Positions 34,131 through 43,112 of a DNA stretch of 64,000 nucleotides are shown here, piece by piece (position 1 is the stretch's first letter; every line of letters starts with the position of its first letter). The position numbers were made by a program, and so were the translations under genes. The DNA comes from Reyranellaceae bacterium (GTDB lineage: Bacteria; Pseudomonadota; Alphaproteobacteria; Reyranellales; Reyranellaceae), in contig JALHMM010000014.1 in the NCBI GenBank assembly GCA_022844045.1, forward strand, positions 1 to 64,000, read 5' to 3'. The notes below the pieces were generated by a model that saw only the letters and a program-made list of their open reading frames with translations, had not been told where the DNA came from and did not search any database.

Positions 34131-34460
34131 TCAGCCGCCGCACTTGGCACGGCACTGATTGACCAACCTCTGGATGCGGACGCGCTGCGATTCGGGATAG
34201 TAATCCCACTCGTCCTTGACGCAGTCCTTCACCCGGTAGGTGACCTCGCCGATCACGGAGACAAAACGCTGCGGCTCGGGCGCGCAGGAGTTGTCGGTCG
34301 CGGGCACCAGGTAGGTCTGCTGGCCTTGCGGGGAGTCGTACTGGATCGAGCGCGGCATGCTGGGCGTTGCTGTCGATGCCGTGGCCGGGTCGCCGCCGCC
34401 GCGCGGCTCGCAGGCGCCGACCGCGAGCGCGACGGCTAGGCAGGTGAGGAATTTGTTCAT
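34131..34460 (-). CDS. small putative lipoprotein
   Basis: A 109-residue protein with a lipoprotein signal (MNKFLTCLAVALAVGAC, lipid Cys at residue 17) and a Gly/Ala/Thr-rich linker. A compact C-terminal domain holds four Cys residues (SCAPEPQ, DCVKDEW, QCRAKCGG), probably disulfide-bonded in the periplasm. No family is recognised. ATG 34460 gives the standard lipobox position. It ends just before the box upstream of the FixJ-type gene and is divergent from lemA across an AT-rich spacer. Confidence 0.7.
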   Translation of the reverse strand: MNKFLTCLAVALAVGACEPRGGGDPATASTATPSMPRSIQYDSPQGQQTYLVPATDNSCAPEPQRFVSVIGEVTYRVKDCVKDEWDYYPESQRVRIQRLVNQCRAKCGG

Positions 34461-34649
34461 GTGTCGAGGCCCCAACTATAATCGGAAGGAGCCCCATACG
34501 CCGGCCCTCCATCTACAATATATTACATTATTCCTGCCAATTGAACCCCTTGCCGGACAACGGGTTCCCTGACCGGCCCGCTTAATTCGGCTGCATTCGC
34601 CGCGAAATGGGCGCATGCTCACATTGACCAAGATAGCGGGGGAGACCTG

Positions 34650-35207
34650 ATGGGTACCGGTGGCTGGATTATCCTGGGCCTGATCGCGGCGATCGTGATC
34701 TGGGCGATCATGGCCTACAACCGCATGATCGGGGCCAAGAACCAGGTCGACAACGCCTGGTCGCAGATCGACGTGCAGCTCAAGCGCCGGCACGACTTGA
34801 TCCCCAACCTGGTGCAGGTGGTGAAGGACGCGATGGGCTACGAGCAGGAGACGCTCAAGGCCGTGATCGAGGCGCGCAACAAGGCGGTGTCGGCCACCGG
34901 CCCGGCGGCGATCTCCGAGGCCGAGAACGCGCTCACCGTGGCCACCGGCAAGCTGTTCGCGCTCGCCGAGGCCTATCCCGACCTCAAGGCCAACACCAAC
35001 ATCAGCCAGCTGCAGGAAGAGCTGACCGCGACCGAGAACAAGATCTCCTTCGCGCGCCAGTTCTACAACGACAGCGTCATGGCGTTTAACAACGCGCTGC
35101 AGATGTTCCCCAACAACCTGATCGCGCGCCAGTTCGCCTTCACACCACGCGAGCACTTCGCGGTGCCGGAGACCGAGAAGTCGGTGCCGCAGGTCAAGCT
35201 GCGTTAG
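34650..35207 (+). CDS. LemA family protein
   Basis: A 185-residue protein with one N-terminal transmembrane helix (GWIILGLIAAIVIWAIMAY). The LemA coiled-coil core follows: YNRMIGAKNQVDNAWSQIDVQLKRRHDLIPNLVQVVK, LQEELTATENKISFARQFYND and a C-terminal FPNNLIARQFAFTPREHFAVPE. The molecular function is not established; it is a membrane-attached scaffold often paired with an M48 protease, as here. GGGGGAG precedes the start, and the next gene is 7 bases downstream. Confidence 0.94.
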   Translation: MGTGGWIILGLIAAIVIWAIMAYNRMIGAKNQVDNAWSQIDVQLKRRHDLIPNLVQVVKDAMGYEQETLKAVIEARNKAVSATGPAAISEAENALTVATGKLFALAEAYPDLKANTNISQLQEELTATENKISFARQFYNDSVMAFNNALQMFPNNLIARQFAFTPREHFAVPETEKSVPQVKLR

Positions 35208-35214
35208 GCCCGAG

Positions 35215-36216
35215 ATGGTCGAGCTCGCGCCCGTCGCGATCGGCACCACCGATTTCTTCACCGCGCAGCGGGCCAATCAACGCGCGACCAATATCCTGCT
35301 GGCGGCGCTGACTGCGATGGCGGGCGGGCTGGGCTATCTCGCCGGCTGGGCGCTCGAGGCCAACCACGCCGCGCCGACGTCGTACTCGGCGCCGCGCACC
35401 ATCTGGTTCTTCAGTTCCTGGGGCTTGTGGTCGGCCATCGCCGTGGCGGCGGTGAGCCTGGGCTGGAGCTGGATCTCGCTGCGCTTCGGCGATCGCATGG
35501 TGCTGGCGATGACCGGCGGCAACGAGGTCACCAAGGAGCAGGAACCGCAGCTGCACAACATCGTCGAGGAGCTGTCGATCGCCGCCGGCCGCCGGCCGCC
35601 GCGCGTCTTTGTCATCGAGACCGACGCGCTCAACGCCTTCGCCACCGGCACGACGGAGCAGAACGCGGCGATCGGCGTGACACGCGGGTTGCTGAACGCG
35701 CTGAACCGCGAGGAGCTCCAGGGCGTGATCGGCCACGAGATGGGCCACATCGCCAATCTCGACACGCGCTACATGACCATCGTCGGTGTCACCGTCGGGC
35801 TGATCGCGCTGATCGCCGATATGATCCTGCGCGGCACGCGCTGGGGCACTGGCGGCCGGCGCAGTGGCGACAGCAAGGGCGGCGGCGCCGCCGCGATCCT
35901 GATGATCCTCCTGTTCGTCATCGCGATGCTCGCACCGCTGGCGGCCAACCTGGTGCGCATGGCGGTGTCGCGTCAGCGCGAGTACCTCGCCGACGCCACG
36001 TCGGTGCGCTTCACCCGCAACCCCGCCGGCCTGATCTCGGCGCTGCAGAAGATCGACGCCGGGGCCAATAACTTCCCCGGCGTCAGCAAGGCCACCGAGC
36101 ACCTCTTCATCATCAACCCGGTCCGCAAGATGACCGAGGCGACCTCGGCCCTGATGGCCACCCATCCCGACACCGGCGCCCGCATCGATAGGCTGCGGCA
36201 TCTGGGGATCAGGTAG
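35215..36216 (+). CDS. M48 family zinc metalloprotease (HtpX-like)
   Basis: A 333-residue membrane protease with two N-terminal helices, the zinc motif HEMGH in GVIGHEMGHIANLDTRY, a hydrophobic segment pair after it and the third-ligand region SRQREYLADATSVRF. HtpX-like enzymes degrade damaged membrane proteins. Pairing with LemA in one operon (7-base gap) is common and suggests joint action in envelope quality control. Confidence 0.93.
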   Translation: MVELAPVAIGTTDFFTAQRANQRATNILLAALTAMAGGLGYLAGWALEANHAAPTSYSAPRTIWFFSSWGLWSAIAVAAVSLGWSWISLRFGDRMVLAMTGGNEVTKEQEPQLHNIVEELSIAAGRRPPRVFVIETDALNAFATGTTEQNAAIGVTRGLLNALNREELQGVIGHEMGHIANLDTRYMTIVGVTVGLIALIADMILRGTRWGTGGRRSGDSKGGGAAAILMILLFVIAMLAPLAANLVRMAVSRQREYLADATSVRFTRNPAGLISALQKIDAGANNFPGVSKATEHLFIINPVRKMTEATSALMATHPDTGARIDRLRHLGIR

Positions 36217-36234
36217 AGGCTTGCGCTTTCTGAG

Positions 36235-36248
36235 TTCTGTATACAGAA
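36235..36248. promoter_or_regulatory. GntR operator palindrome
   Basis: TTCTGTATACAGAA is a perfect 14-base palindrome ending 7 bases before the GntR start codon. Its TGTATACA core is the classic half-site pair of FCD-type GntR repressors, so it probably gives autoregulation of the GntR-dioxygenase unit. Confidence 0.75.
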
Positions 36249-36255
36249 TACGGGA

Positions 36256-36930
36256 ATGCCCCTGGATCGCCTCGCCGCGCCCCTGGATCTCGCCCAGCGT
36301 GTCTACGACGCGTTGTCCGACGCCATCGGCTCGGGCGCCCTGGCGCCGGGCGAGCGGGTGACGCAGGAGGGGCTGGCGGAACGCTTCGGCGTGTCGCGCC
36401 AGCCGGTGCTGCAGGCGCTGCTGCTGCTGAAGCGCCAGGGGCTGATCGTCGATGCCGGGCGCAAGGGCGTCATGGTGGCGCCGCTCGATCCGGTTCTGGT
36501 CCGTCGGCTCTATGAGGTGCGGGCGGCGCTCGACGGCGCGGCCTGCCGGCTGGCGGCGGTTCGCATGGACGATGCCCAGCGCGCGCGCGGCCAGGCTCTG
36601 CTGGCCGCCGGCGACAGCGCGATGCGTTCGGGCGACGCCACCGCGCTGGTCGCGGCCGATGTCGATTTCCACCTGTTCCTCTACGAGGCCTCCGGCAATC
36701 CGCTGTTCGCCGAGACGGCGGCGCCGCTTTGGCGGCACATGCGCCGCGTCATGGGCGCGATGCTGCGCAGCCGCGAGGCCTACGAGGCGGTCTGGCATGA
36801 ACACGCCGCGATCCTCACCGCGCTGATCGCCGGCGACGGCGAACGTGCCGCCGCGATCGCCACCGCCCACACCAACGATGCGGCCGACCGCTTGGCCGCG
36901 CCGCTCGAATCCCAGGGAGCGCAACGATGA
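36256..36930 (+). CDS. GntR family transcriptional regulator (FCD type)
   Basis: A 224-residue repressor. The winged HTH at about 10-75 includes LAQRVYDALSDAIGSGALAPGERVTQEGLAERFGVSRQPVLQALLLLKRQGLI. The FCD effector domain has Asp/His metal-site residues (DVDFHLFLYEASGNPLF, WHEHAAILTALIAGD). It overlaps the dioxygenase gene by 4 bases (ATGA at 36927), so regulator and enzyme are coupled. The ligand is probably the dioxygenase substrate or a related carboxylate; inferred. Confidence 0.92.
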   Translation: MPLDRLAAPLDLAQRVYDALSDAIGSGALAPGERVTQEGLAERFGVSRQPVLQALLLLKRQGLIVDAGRKGVMVAPLDPVLVRRLYEVRAALDGAACRLAAVRMDDAQRARGQALLAAGDSAMRSGDATALVAADVDFHLFLYEASGNPLFAETAAPLWRHMRRVMGAMLRSREAYEAVWHEHAAILTALIAGDGERAAAIATAHTNDAADRLAAPLESQGAQR

Positions 36931-37724
36931 AACTCACGCCCGAGCAGCTCAAGCAATTCGACGAAGACGGCTACCTCTTCTTCCCCGACTATTTCCCGGC
37001 TGAGGAAATGGCGATCCTCAAGGGCGAGGTGCCTGGCGTCCTCTCGCAGCGCCGCGAGGAGAACATCAGGGAGAAGACCGGGGATGTGGTGCGTACCGCC
37101 TTCGCCGTGCACACCTACAACCGCGTCTTCGAGGCGCTGATCCATCACCCGCGTTTCGTCGAGCCGGCGCAGCAGCTGCTGCGCGATCGCACCTACATCC
37201 ATCAGTTCAAGCTCAACGGAAAAGCCGCCTTCGACGGCGATGTCTGGCAGTGGCACCAGGACTACGGAACCTGGAAAGCCGACGACGACATGCCCGAGGC
37301 GCGCGCCATGAACCTCGCGGTGTTCCTCGACGACGTGAACGAGTTCAACGGCCCGCTATGGTTCATCCCCAAATCGCACAAGAAGGGCGCGATCCAGGCC
37401 AAGCACGACCTGACGACGACGTCCTATCCGCTATGGGTGATCGACAACGACACCATCGCCCGGCTGGTGAAGCAGGGCGGCATCGTGGCGCCCAAGGGCG
37501 GGCCGGGCTCGGCGATCTTCTTCCACGGCACATTGGTCCACGGCAGCCCGCCCAATATGTCGCCGTGGGATCGCCAGATCGTCTACGTCACCTACAACGC
37601 GGTCTCCAACGCCATCCGCCGCTTCAAGCGCCCCGAGTACATCGCCCATCGCGACTTCACGCCGATCGACGCCTGGAGCGAGGACTGCGTCATCCAGGCC
37701 GCCACGCGCCGCGCGGCGGAGTAG
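36927..37724 (+). CDS. phytanoyl-CoA dioxygenase family Fe(II)/2-oxoglutarate oxygenase
   Basis: A 265-residue oxygenase of the PhyH/EctD-like family. The iron ligands are His110 and Asp112 (WQWHQDYGTW) and a distal His in GTLVHGSPPNMSPWDRQIVYVTYN, whose Arg would bind 2-oxoglutarate. AMNLAVFLDDVNEFNGPLWFIPKSHKKG is diagnostic. The substrate (a small hydroxylated metabolite or CoA ester) is unknown. It is translationally coupled to the GntR regulator. Confidence 0.9.
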   Translation: MKLTPEQLKQFDEDGYLFFPDYFPAEEMAILKGEVPGVLSQRREENIREKTGDVVRTAFAVHTYNRVFEALIHHPRFVEPAQQLLRDRTYIHQFKLNGKAAFDGDVWQWHQDYGTWKADDDMPEARAMNLAVFLDDVNEFNGPLWFIPKSHKKGAIQAKHDLTTTSYPLWVIDNDTIARLVKQGGIVAPKGGPGSAIFFHGTLVHGSPPNMSPWDRQIVYVTYNAVSNAIRRFKRPEYIAHRDFTPIDAWSEDCVIQAATRRAAE

Positions 37725-37760
37725 GTGGACCGGACGCCAAGGGGCGCCTAATCTGAGCCG

Positions 37761-38048
37761 ATGCCGTCACGCCGCTTCACTTGGGACCCGGCCCAAGCGC
37801 GGTCGAACCTGGCGAAGCATGGCGTGACGTTTGAAACCGCGGCGACGATCTTCGACGGCAGGATCGTCGAGTTGCCCGATGAGCGATTCGACTACGGCGA
37901 AGTGCGTTGGGTCGCGATCGGATTGGCCGATAATCGCGAACTGACAGTTGTCTACACGGTGACCGAGAATGACCGATTCCGCCTCATATCAGCGCGTGGC
38001 GCCACGACCAAGGAGCGCCGTCTCTACTGGCAAAACGTCGGCCGCTAG
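37761..38048 (+). CDS. brnT: BrnT family toxin
   Basis: A 95-residue ribonuclease toxin of the BrnT/RelE fold. FTWDPAQARSNLAKHGVTFETAATIFDG is the diagnostic start and RLISARGATTKERRLY the C-terminal catalytic region. It inhibits translation by RNA cleavage when free of BrnA. It overlaps the downstream BrnA frame by 80 bases. Base composition in its second half is less GC-rich than neighbours, in keeping with acquisition. It sits inside a metabolic gene row. Confidence 0.9.
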   Translation: MPSRRFTWDPAQARSNLAKHGVTFETAATIFDGRIVELPDERFDYGEVRWVAIGLADNRELTVVYTVTENDRFRLISARGATTKERRLYWQNVGR

Positions 38049-38340
38049 CAAGCGCCGCCGTGGTACCGATTGGGAGCGCCTCGCCAAGCAGTCCGACAAG
38101 GACATCGCGGCGGCGGTAGCCCGCGACCCCGACGCCGCGCCTGTCGACGACGCGTTTTGGTCACGGACACCGGTGGTCCGAGGACCGGGCGAGCGATCCT
38201 TTATTTTCCATGTGGACGCCGATGTTGCCCAGTGGTTTCGCAAGCAGAAGAACGGCAGCGCCCAGGTGAACGCGTTCCTGCGGTCTCAGATGGAGGCGGA
38301 GCGGCGTCCGCCGCTGAAGAAACGAAAGGTCGGACGATGA
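37969..38340 (+). CDS. brnA: BrnA-like antitoxin
   Basis: A 123-residue protein whose second half matches BrnA antitoxins: DWERLAKQSDKDIAAAVARDPDAAPVDDAFW, then a ribbon-helix-helix C-terminus (FIFHVDADVAQWFRKQKNGSAQVNAFLRSQME). BrnA neutralises BrnT and represses the operon. The start is uncertain: ATG 37969 or GTG 37999 both lie inside brnT. Its stop overlaps the next gene by 4 bases (ATGA at 38337), so the oxidoreductase may be translationally coupled. Confidence 0.82.
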   Translation: MTDSASYQRVAPRPRSAVSTGKTSAASKRRRGTDWERLAKQSDKDIAAAVARDPDAAPVDDAFWSRTPVVRGPGERSFIFHVDADVAQWFRKQKNGSAQVNAFLRSQMEAERRPPLKKRKVGR

Positions 38341-39698
38341 ATCTCCACAGCATGCTTCAGCGCCGCGCGGCCGAGGGTAGGCCGCTGCGCATCGGTGTGA
38401 TCGGCGCCGGTAAGTTCGGCTCGATGTACCTGTCGCAGATCCCGACCACGCCGGGCATCCATCTGGTGGGCATCGCCGATCTCTCACCGACTCGCGCAAA
38501 AGAGAATCTTGCGCGGCTGGGCTGGAAGTCCGACGTCACGGGCGCGATCTCGCTGGCCGAGGCGCGCAAGCATGGCAACACGCATCTCGGCGATGACTGG
38601 CGCGCGCTGGTGTCAAATCCCGAGATCGACATCATCGTCGAGGCCACCGGCGATCCGATCGCCGCGGTCGAGCATGCGCTCGAGGCCTTCCGCAACGGCA
38701 AGCACGTGGTGATGGTGACGGTCGAGGCCGACGCCTTCTGCGGCCCGCTGCTCGCCAAACGTGCTGCGGACGCGGGCGTGGTTTACAGCCTCGCCTATGG
38801 CGATCAGCCGGCGCTGATCTGCGAGCTGGTCGATTGGGCGCGCGCCTCGGGTTTCACGGTGACGGCGGCGGGGCGCGGCCACAAATGGCTACCGCACTAC
38901 GCGCAGTCGACGCCGGAGACGGTGTGGCAGCATTGGGGGCTCAACGAGGAGCAGGCCAAGCGCGGCGGGTTGAACCCCAAGATGTTCAATTCGTTCCTCG
39001 ACGGCTCGAAGCCGGCGATCGAGAGCACGGCGGTGTGCAACGCCACCGGCCTGACGCCGGCGCCCGATGGGCTCGCCTTCCCGCCCTGCGCGGTCGACGA
39101 GCTGCCGACGGTGATGCGGCCGCGCGCCGAAGGCGGCCTGCTGAACCACAAGGGCCAGGTCGAATGCGCCAGCTCGATGCGGCTGGACGGCACGCCGATC
39201 GAGTACGAGATCCGCAAGGGCGTCTGGGTCGTCTTCGAGGCCTCGACCGAGTACCAGAAGAACTGCTTCGAGGAGTACATGCTGTGCACCGACCCCAGCG
39301 GTCGGCACTCCGTCATGTACAAGCGCTGGCACTTGATCGGGCTGGAGGTCGGCATCTCCGTCGCCTCGGTCGGCCTGCGCCGTGAGCCCACGGGCTGCGC
39401 CATCGGCTTCCATGCCGACGTGATCGCCACCGCCAAGCGCGACCTCGCCGCCGGCGAGATGCTCGACGGCGAGGGCGGCTACACCGTCTACGGCAAGCTG
39501 TTCCCGGCGCCCAAGTCGCTCGCCGTCGGCGCGCTGCCGCTGGGCCTTGCGCATAACGTGAAGCTGCTGCGCCCGATCAAGGCGGGTCAATCATTGACCT
39601 ATGCCGACGTGGCGATCGATGAATCGCTCTTGGCGGTGCGGATCCGCCGCGAGCTGGAGAGCGGCTTCGGCCCGGCGGCGCGCATCGCCGCCCAGTAA
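38337..39698 (+). CDS. NAD(P)-dependent oxidoreductase with SAF domain
   Basis: A 453-residue protein. The N-terminal Rossmann fold has IGVIGAGKFGSMYL at about 19-32, and GRGHKWLPHYAQSTPETVWQHWGL is mid-protein. A homoserine-dehydrogenase-like catalytic region lies in the second third, and a C-terminal SAF-like domain covers KRDLAAGEMLDGEGGYTVYGKL and IKAGQSLTYADVAID. Homologues are common in alphaproteobacteria beside oxygenases; the substrate is undefined. It is coupled to brnA by ATGA and followed 12 bases later by an IPNS-like oxygenase, with which it probably forms a catabolic pair. Confidence 0.85.
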   Translation: MNLHSMLQRRAAEGRPLRIGVIGAGKFGSMYLSQIPTTPGIHLVGIADLSPTRAKENLARLGWKSDVTGAISLAEARKHGNTHLGDDWRALVSNPEIDIIVEATGDPIAAVEHALEAFRNGKHVVMVTVEADAFCGPLLAKRAADAGVVYSLAYGDQPALICELVDWARASGFTVTAAGRGHKWLPHYAQSTPETVWQHWGLNEEQAKRGGLNPKMFNSFLDGSKPAIESTAVCNATGLTPAPDGLAFPPCAVDELPTVMRPRAEGGLLNHKGQVECASSMRLDGTPIEYEIRKGVWVVFEASTEYQKNCFEEYMLCTDPSGRHSVMYKRWHLIGLEVGISVASVGLRREPTGCAIGFHADVIATAKRDLAAGEMLDGEGGYTVYGKLFPAPKSLAVGALPLGLAHNVKLLRPIKAGQSLTYADVAIDESLLAVRIRRELESGFGPAARIAAQ

Positions 39699-39709
39699 GG
39701 GAGGCGGCC

Positions 39710-40738
39710 ATGGACGGCGTGATGTCCTCGATGAGCTCGGTGCCGGCGCGCGACGGCGAGATCCCGTTGCTCGACCTCGGGCCGTATCTCGCCGGCAAGC
39801 CTGGCGCGCTCGAACAACTCGCCGCCGAACTGTGCTTCGCGCTGGAGAATGTCGGCTTCTACTTCATCGCCAATCACGGCGTGCCGCAGGCCCAGATCGA
39901 CGCGGCGTTCTGGGCGGCGCGCGCCTTTCACGCCCAGCCGCTCGAGGACAAGCTGGCGCTGAAGATCGACCAGCACAACGCCGGCTACATGCCGATGCGC
40001 GGCAACACGCTGCGCACCTCGACGGTGCAGTCCGATACCAAGCCGAACTTGAACGAGGCGTTCTTCGTCAAGCGCGAGCTGCCGGCCGATCATCCCGACG
40101 TGCTGGCGGCGCGGCGTTTCCGCGGCCTCAATCGCTGGCCGCGCCACGTGCCTGCTTTCCGCGACACGGTGCTCGCCTATTGCCAGCGGATGGAGCGGCT
40201 GGCGGTGGCGCTCACCCCGATCTACGCCCGCGCGCTCGACCTGCCGGCGGACTACTTCACCCAGGCCTTCCGCGAGCCGCAGTACACGCTGCGCATGACG
40301 CACTATCCCAAGCACGAGGTGCTGGTCGACGGCGAGTTCGGCCTGGCGCCGCACACCGACACCAGCTTCATGACCTTGCTGCCGCAGAACGACGTGCCCG
40401 GCCTGGCGATCAAGACCCAGGACGGCCGCTGGATCGACGCGCCGGCGATCCCCGGAACGTTCATCGTCAATGGCGGGCAGTTCCTGCAGCGCTGGACCAA
40501 CGACCGCTTCCTCGCCACGCCACATCGCGTGATCAACCGCTCCGGCGGCGAACGCTACGCCCTGCCGTTCTTCGTCGACGCCCATATCGACGTGCCGATC
40601 GAGCCGGTGCCGAGCTGCGTCTCGGCCGACAGGCCAGCGAAGTACCCGACGACGATCTATACCGACTACATGATCTGGTATCAGAGCAGGAACTACGACG
40701 TGCTGCGGCCGGCCGCGGCCGCGCCGGCCGACGCCTGA
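39710..40738 (+). CDS. isopenicillin N synthase family Fe(II)/2-oxoglutarate oxygenase
   Basis: A 342-residue oxygenase. The N-terminal DIOX_N part runs EIPLLDLGPYLAG...FALENVGFYFIANHGVP. The double-stranded beta helix has His-x-Asp in LAPHTDTSFMTLL, the distal His in ATPHRVINRSGGERYALPFF and the Arg-Ser 2-oxoglutarate clamp. It probably hydroxylates or desaturates a small molecule; nothing suggests beta-lactam synthesis. It follows the SAF oxidoreductase by 12 bases on the same strand. Confidence 0.9.
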   Translation: MDGVMSSMSSVPARDGEIPLLDLGPYLAGKPGALEQLAAELCFALENVGFYFIANHGVPQAQIDAAFWAARAFHAQPLEDKLALKIDQHNAGYMPMRGNTLRTSTVQSDTKPNLNEAFFVKRELPADHPDVLAARRFRGLNRWPRHVPAFRDTVLAYCQRMERLAVALTPIYARALDLPADYFTQAFREPQYTLRMTHYPKHEVLVDGEFGLAPHTDTSFMTLLPQNDVPGLAIKTQDGRWIDAPAIPGTFIVNGGQFLQRWTNDRFLATPHRVINRSGGERYALPFFVDAHIDVPIEPVPSCVSADRPAKYPTTIYTDYMIWYQSRNYDVLRPAAAAPADA

Positions 40739-40798
40739 TCTTTGTCGCCACTGAGCGCTTGCCCCGCCGCCGTGATCCGCTAGGTATGGCGACGCATC

Positions 40799-42010
40799 AT
40801 GAGTGTCGCTGAAGCGTCCCCGTCCACCCCGCCGCCTCTCGTCACGGGCAAAGGCCCGTTGGCGGCGCTCGAGGCGCGTCTGGCCGCCGGCATCTTCAAG
40901 CCCGACCCGCGCCAGCGCGAGGCGGCCGAGCGGCTGCAGGGGCTGTGGGAGCGGCTGAAGGGCATCCAGCCGGAGAAGACGAGCGGCGGCGGTGGCCTGC
41001 TGTCCCGCCTCTTCGCGCGTAAGCCAGCGCCGGTGGCCGGGCCGCCGGGCCTTTACATCTGGGGCCCCGTCGGCACCGGCAAGTCGATGCTGATGGATCT
41101 GTTCTTCAACGAGGCGCCGGTCGAGAAGAAGCGCCGCGCGCATTTCCACGAGTTCATGCTCGAGGTCCATCGCCGGCTGTTCGAGCGCCGCCAGGCGCTG
41201 GCCGCCAAGGGCGCGCCGCCCGAGGCCGACGTCATCGTGCCCGTGGCGCGCGAGATCGCCGTCGACGCGCGCCTGCTGTGCTTCGACGAGATGCAGGTCA
41301 CCAACATCGCCGACGCGATGATCCTGTGGCGCCTGTTCGCGACGTTGTTCGAGGAAGGTGTGACCGTGGTCACGACCTCCAACCGCGTCCCTGACGATCT
41401 CTACAAGAACGGCCTGCAGCGCGATCGCTTCCAGCCCTTCATCGATCTGCTGAAGGCCAAGCTCGATATCCACGCGCTTGACACCGGCCGCGACTACCGC
41501 ATGGCGCGCCTGCGCGAGATGGACAAGTACCTGGTGCCATCAGGGCCGTGGGCCGACCGCAAGCTCGACGACGCCTTCGCCGCGCTGACCAACGACGCGC
41601 AGGGCGCCAGGCGCGTGCTGCGCACCCAGGGTCGCGACGTGATCGTGCCGCACGCCGCGCCCGGCGTGGCGATGGCGCGCTTCGAGGATTGGTGCGGCAA
41701 GCCGATGGGCGCGGCCGACTATCTGTGCATCGCCGAGCACTTCCACACCGTGCTGCTGCGCGACATCCCCCGGCTCACGGCCAAGAACCGCGACCGCGCC
41801 TGGCGTTTCATCACGCTCATCGACGCGTTCTACGAGAAGAAGGTGAAGCTGATCTGCTCGGCCGAGGCGGCGCCCGACAAGCTCTACACCGAGGGCGACG
41901 GCACCTTCGAGTTCGAGCGCACGGTCTCGCGCCTGATGGAGATGCAGTCGCCGGAGTACCTGGCGCTCGATCACATCGCCGAGAGCGACGAGGAGCCGGT
42001 GAAGCCCTGA
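40799..42010 (+). CDS. zapE: cell division ATPase ZapE (AFG1 family)
   Basis: A 403-residue AFG1-type P-loop ATPase. Walker A is in LYIWGPVGTGKSMLMDLFF, Walker B in RLLCFDEMQVTNIADAMIL, and sensor-like VTVVTTSNRVPDDLYKNGLQR is diagnostic. IPRLTAKNRDRAWRFITLIDAFYEKKVKLICSAE closes the core. In E. coli ZapE helps constrict the Z ring under stress. Alphaproteobacteria commonly keep zapE next to mdh and the suc genes, as here within about 3.5 kb. Confidence 0.95.
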   Translation: MSVAEASPSTPPPLVTGKGPLAALEARLAAGIFKPDPRQREAAERLQGLWERLKGIQPEKTSGGGGLLSRLFARKPAPVAGPPGLYIWGPVGTGKSMLMDLFFNEAPVEKKRRAHFHEFMLEVHRRLFERRQALAAKGAPPEADVIVPVAREIAVDARLLCFDEMQVTNIADAMILWRLFATLFEEGVTVVTTSNRVPDDLYKNGLQRDRFQPFIDLLKAKLDIHALDTGRDYRMARLREMDKYLVPSGPWADRKLDDAFAALTNDAQGARRVLRTQGRDVIVPHAAPGVAMARFEDWCGKPMGAADYLCIAEHFHTVLLRDIPRLTAKNRDRAWRFITLIDAFYEKKVKLICSAEAAPDKLYTEGDGTFEFERTVSRLMEMQSPEYLALDHIAESDEEPVKP

Positions 42011-42141
42011 ACCACAGGTGTATCGGCTCGTTACGACTCCGTAAGTCACTCCGGAAAGTGATGGACGCTCATCCAGCGGGCGAAATAGGCTCGCGGCGCG
42101 CGTGTTCATCTATCCGGGTGTCACGATGTAGGAGGCAAGCC

Positions 42142-43029
42142 ATGGACGGAGATCGGTTTATCGCGGCGGCGGACAGCACTGTCTCGCGGCGCGACTTGTT
42201 TGCCACCGCGGGTGGCGCGCTGGGCGTGGGCATCGCCTTGGCGGCGCATCCGGTGCAGGCGCAGACGATGATCGTCACGCCGGCCGACGGGCTGACCGCC
42301 GGCGAGGTCAAGGTCAAGACCAAGGACGGCAAGGAGATGGCGGCTTATCGCGCCATGCCGGCCACCGGCCAGGGCTTCGGCGTCGTGCTGGTGATCCAGG
42401 AGATCTTCGGCGTGCATGCGCATATCGCCGACACCGCGCGCCGCTTCGCTAAGGCCGGCTGGTACGCCATCGCGCCCGAGCTCTACTTCCGCCAGGGCGA
42501 TCCCAAGACCTACACCGAGATCCCCAAGCTGATCAGCGAGCTGGTGAGCAAGGTGCCGGACTCGCAGGTCATGAGCGACCTCGATGCCTGCGTCGACTTC
42601 GCCAAGAGTGAGGGCAAGGCCGACACCGCGAAGCTCGGCGTCACCGGCTTCTGCTGGGGCGGGCGTATCACCTGGCTCTACGCCGCGCACAATCCCGGCG
42701 TGAAGGCCGGCGTGGCGTGGTACGGCCGCGTGCTCGGGCCGACCAACGAGATGAACCCCAAGCACCCGATCGATGTCGCCAAGGACCTCAAGGGTCCGGT
42801 GCTCGGCCTCTATGGCGGCGCCGATACCGGCATCCCCAACGACACCGTCGACAAGATGCGCGAGGCGCTCAAGGCGGCCGGCACGCCGGCGGCCAGCAAG
42901 TCGATGATCCATACCTATCCCGACACGCCGCACGCCTTCCACGCCGACTACCGGCCGAGCTTCCGCAAGGAGCAGGCCGAGGATGGCTGGAAGCGCGCCG
43001 TGGAATGGTTCAAGGCCAACGGCGTCTGA
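42142..43029 (+). CDS. dienelactone hydrolase family protein, Tat-exported
   Basis: A 295-residue hydrolase with an N-terminal twin-arginine signal (SRRDLFATAGGALGVGIALAAHPVQAQ). The DLH fold follows: VLVIQEIFGVHAHIADTARRFAKAGWYAIAPELYFRQGD, nucleophile Cys in GVTGFCWGGRI, Asp in YGGADTGIP and His in YPDTPHAFHADYRPSF. It cleaves lactone or ester bonds, here outside the cytoplasm. ATG 42142 follows GGAGG by 6 bases; the longer upstream frame is read-through of a shadow. Confidence 0.92.
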   Translation: MDGDRFIAAADSTVSRRDLFATAGGALGVGIALAAHPVQAQTMIVTPADGLTAGEVKVKTKDGKEMAAYRAMPATGQGFGVVLVIQEIFGVHAHIADTARRFAKAGWYAIAPELYFRQGDPKTYTEIPKLISELVSKVPDSQVMSDLDACVDFAKSEGKADTAKLGVTGFCWGGRITWLYAAHNPGVKAGVAWYGRVLGPTNEMNPKHPIDVAKDLKGPVLGLYGGADTGIPNDTVDKMREALKAAGTPAASKSMIHTYPDTPHAFHADYRPSFRKEQAEDGWKRAVEWFKANGV

Positions 43030-43063
43030 TCGCGCGCCACGCGCTGGTTCGTTTTCCCGGGGC

Positions 43064-43089
43064 GGGGGCGTCGAGGCATCGACGCCCCC
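43064..43089 (+). terminator. terminator-like hairpin after the dienelactone hydrolase gene
   Basis: GGGGGCGTCGA-ggca-TCGACGCCCCC is a perfect 11-bp stem with a 4-base loop, 35 bases after the stop. There is no T run. It separates this gene from the next alpha/beta hydrolase. Confidence 0.6.
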
Positions 43090-43112
43090 GTTCGCGTATG
43101 CGAGGCTACCGC

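Noticed and set aside
37969-38048. Frameshift between brnT and brnA
   Set aside because: The 80-base overlap is between two intact frames, each matching a full family; overlapping brnTA starts are known, so no error is needed.
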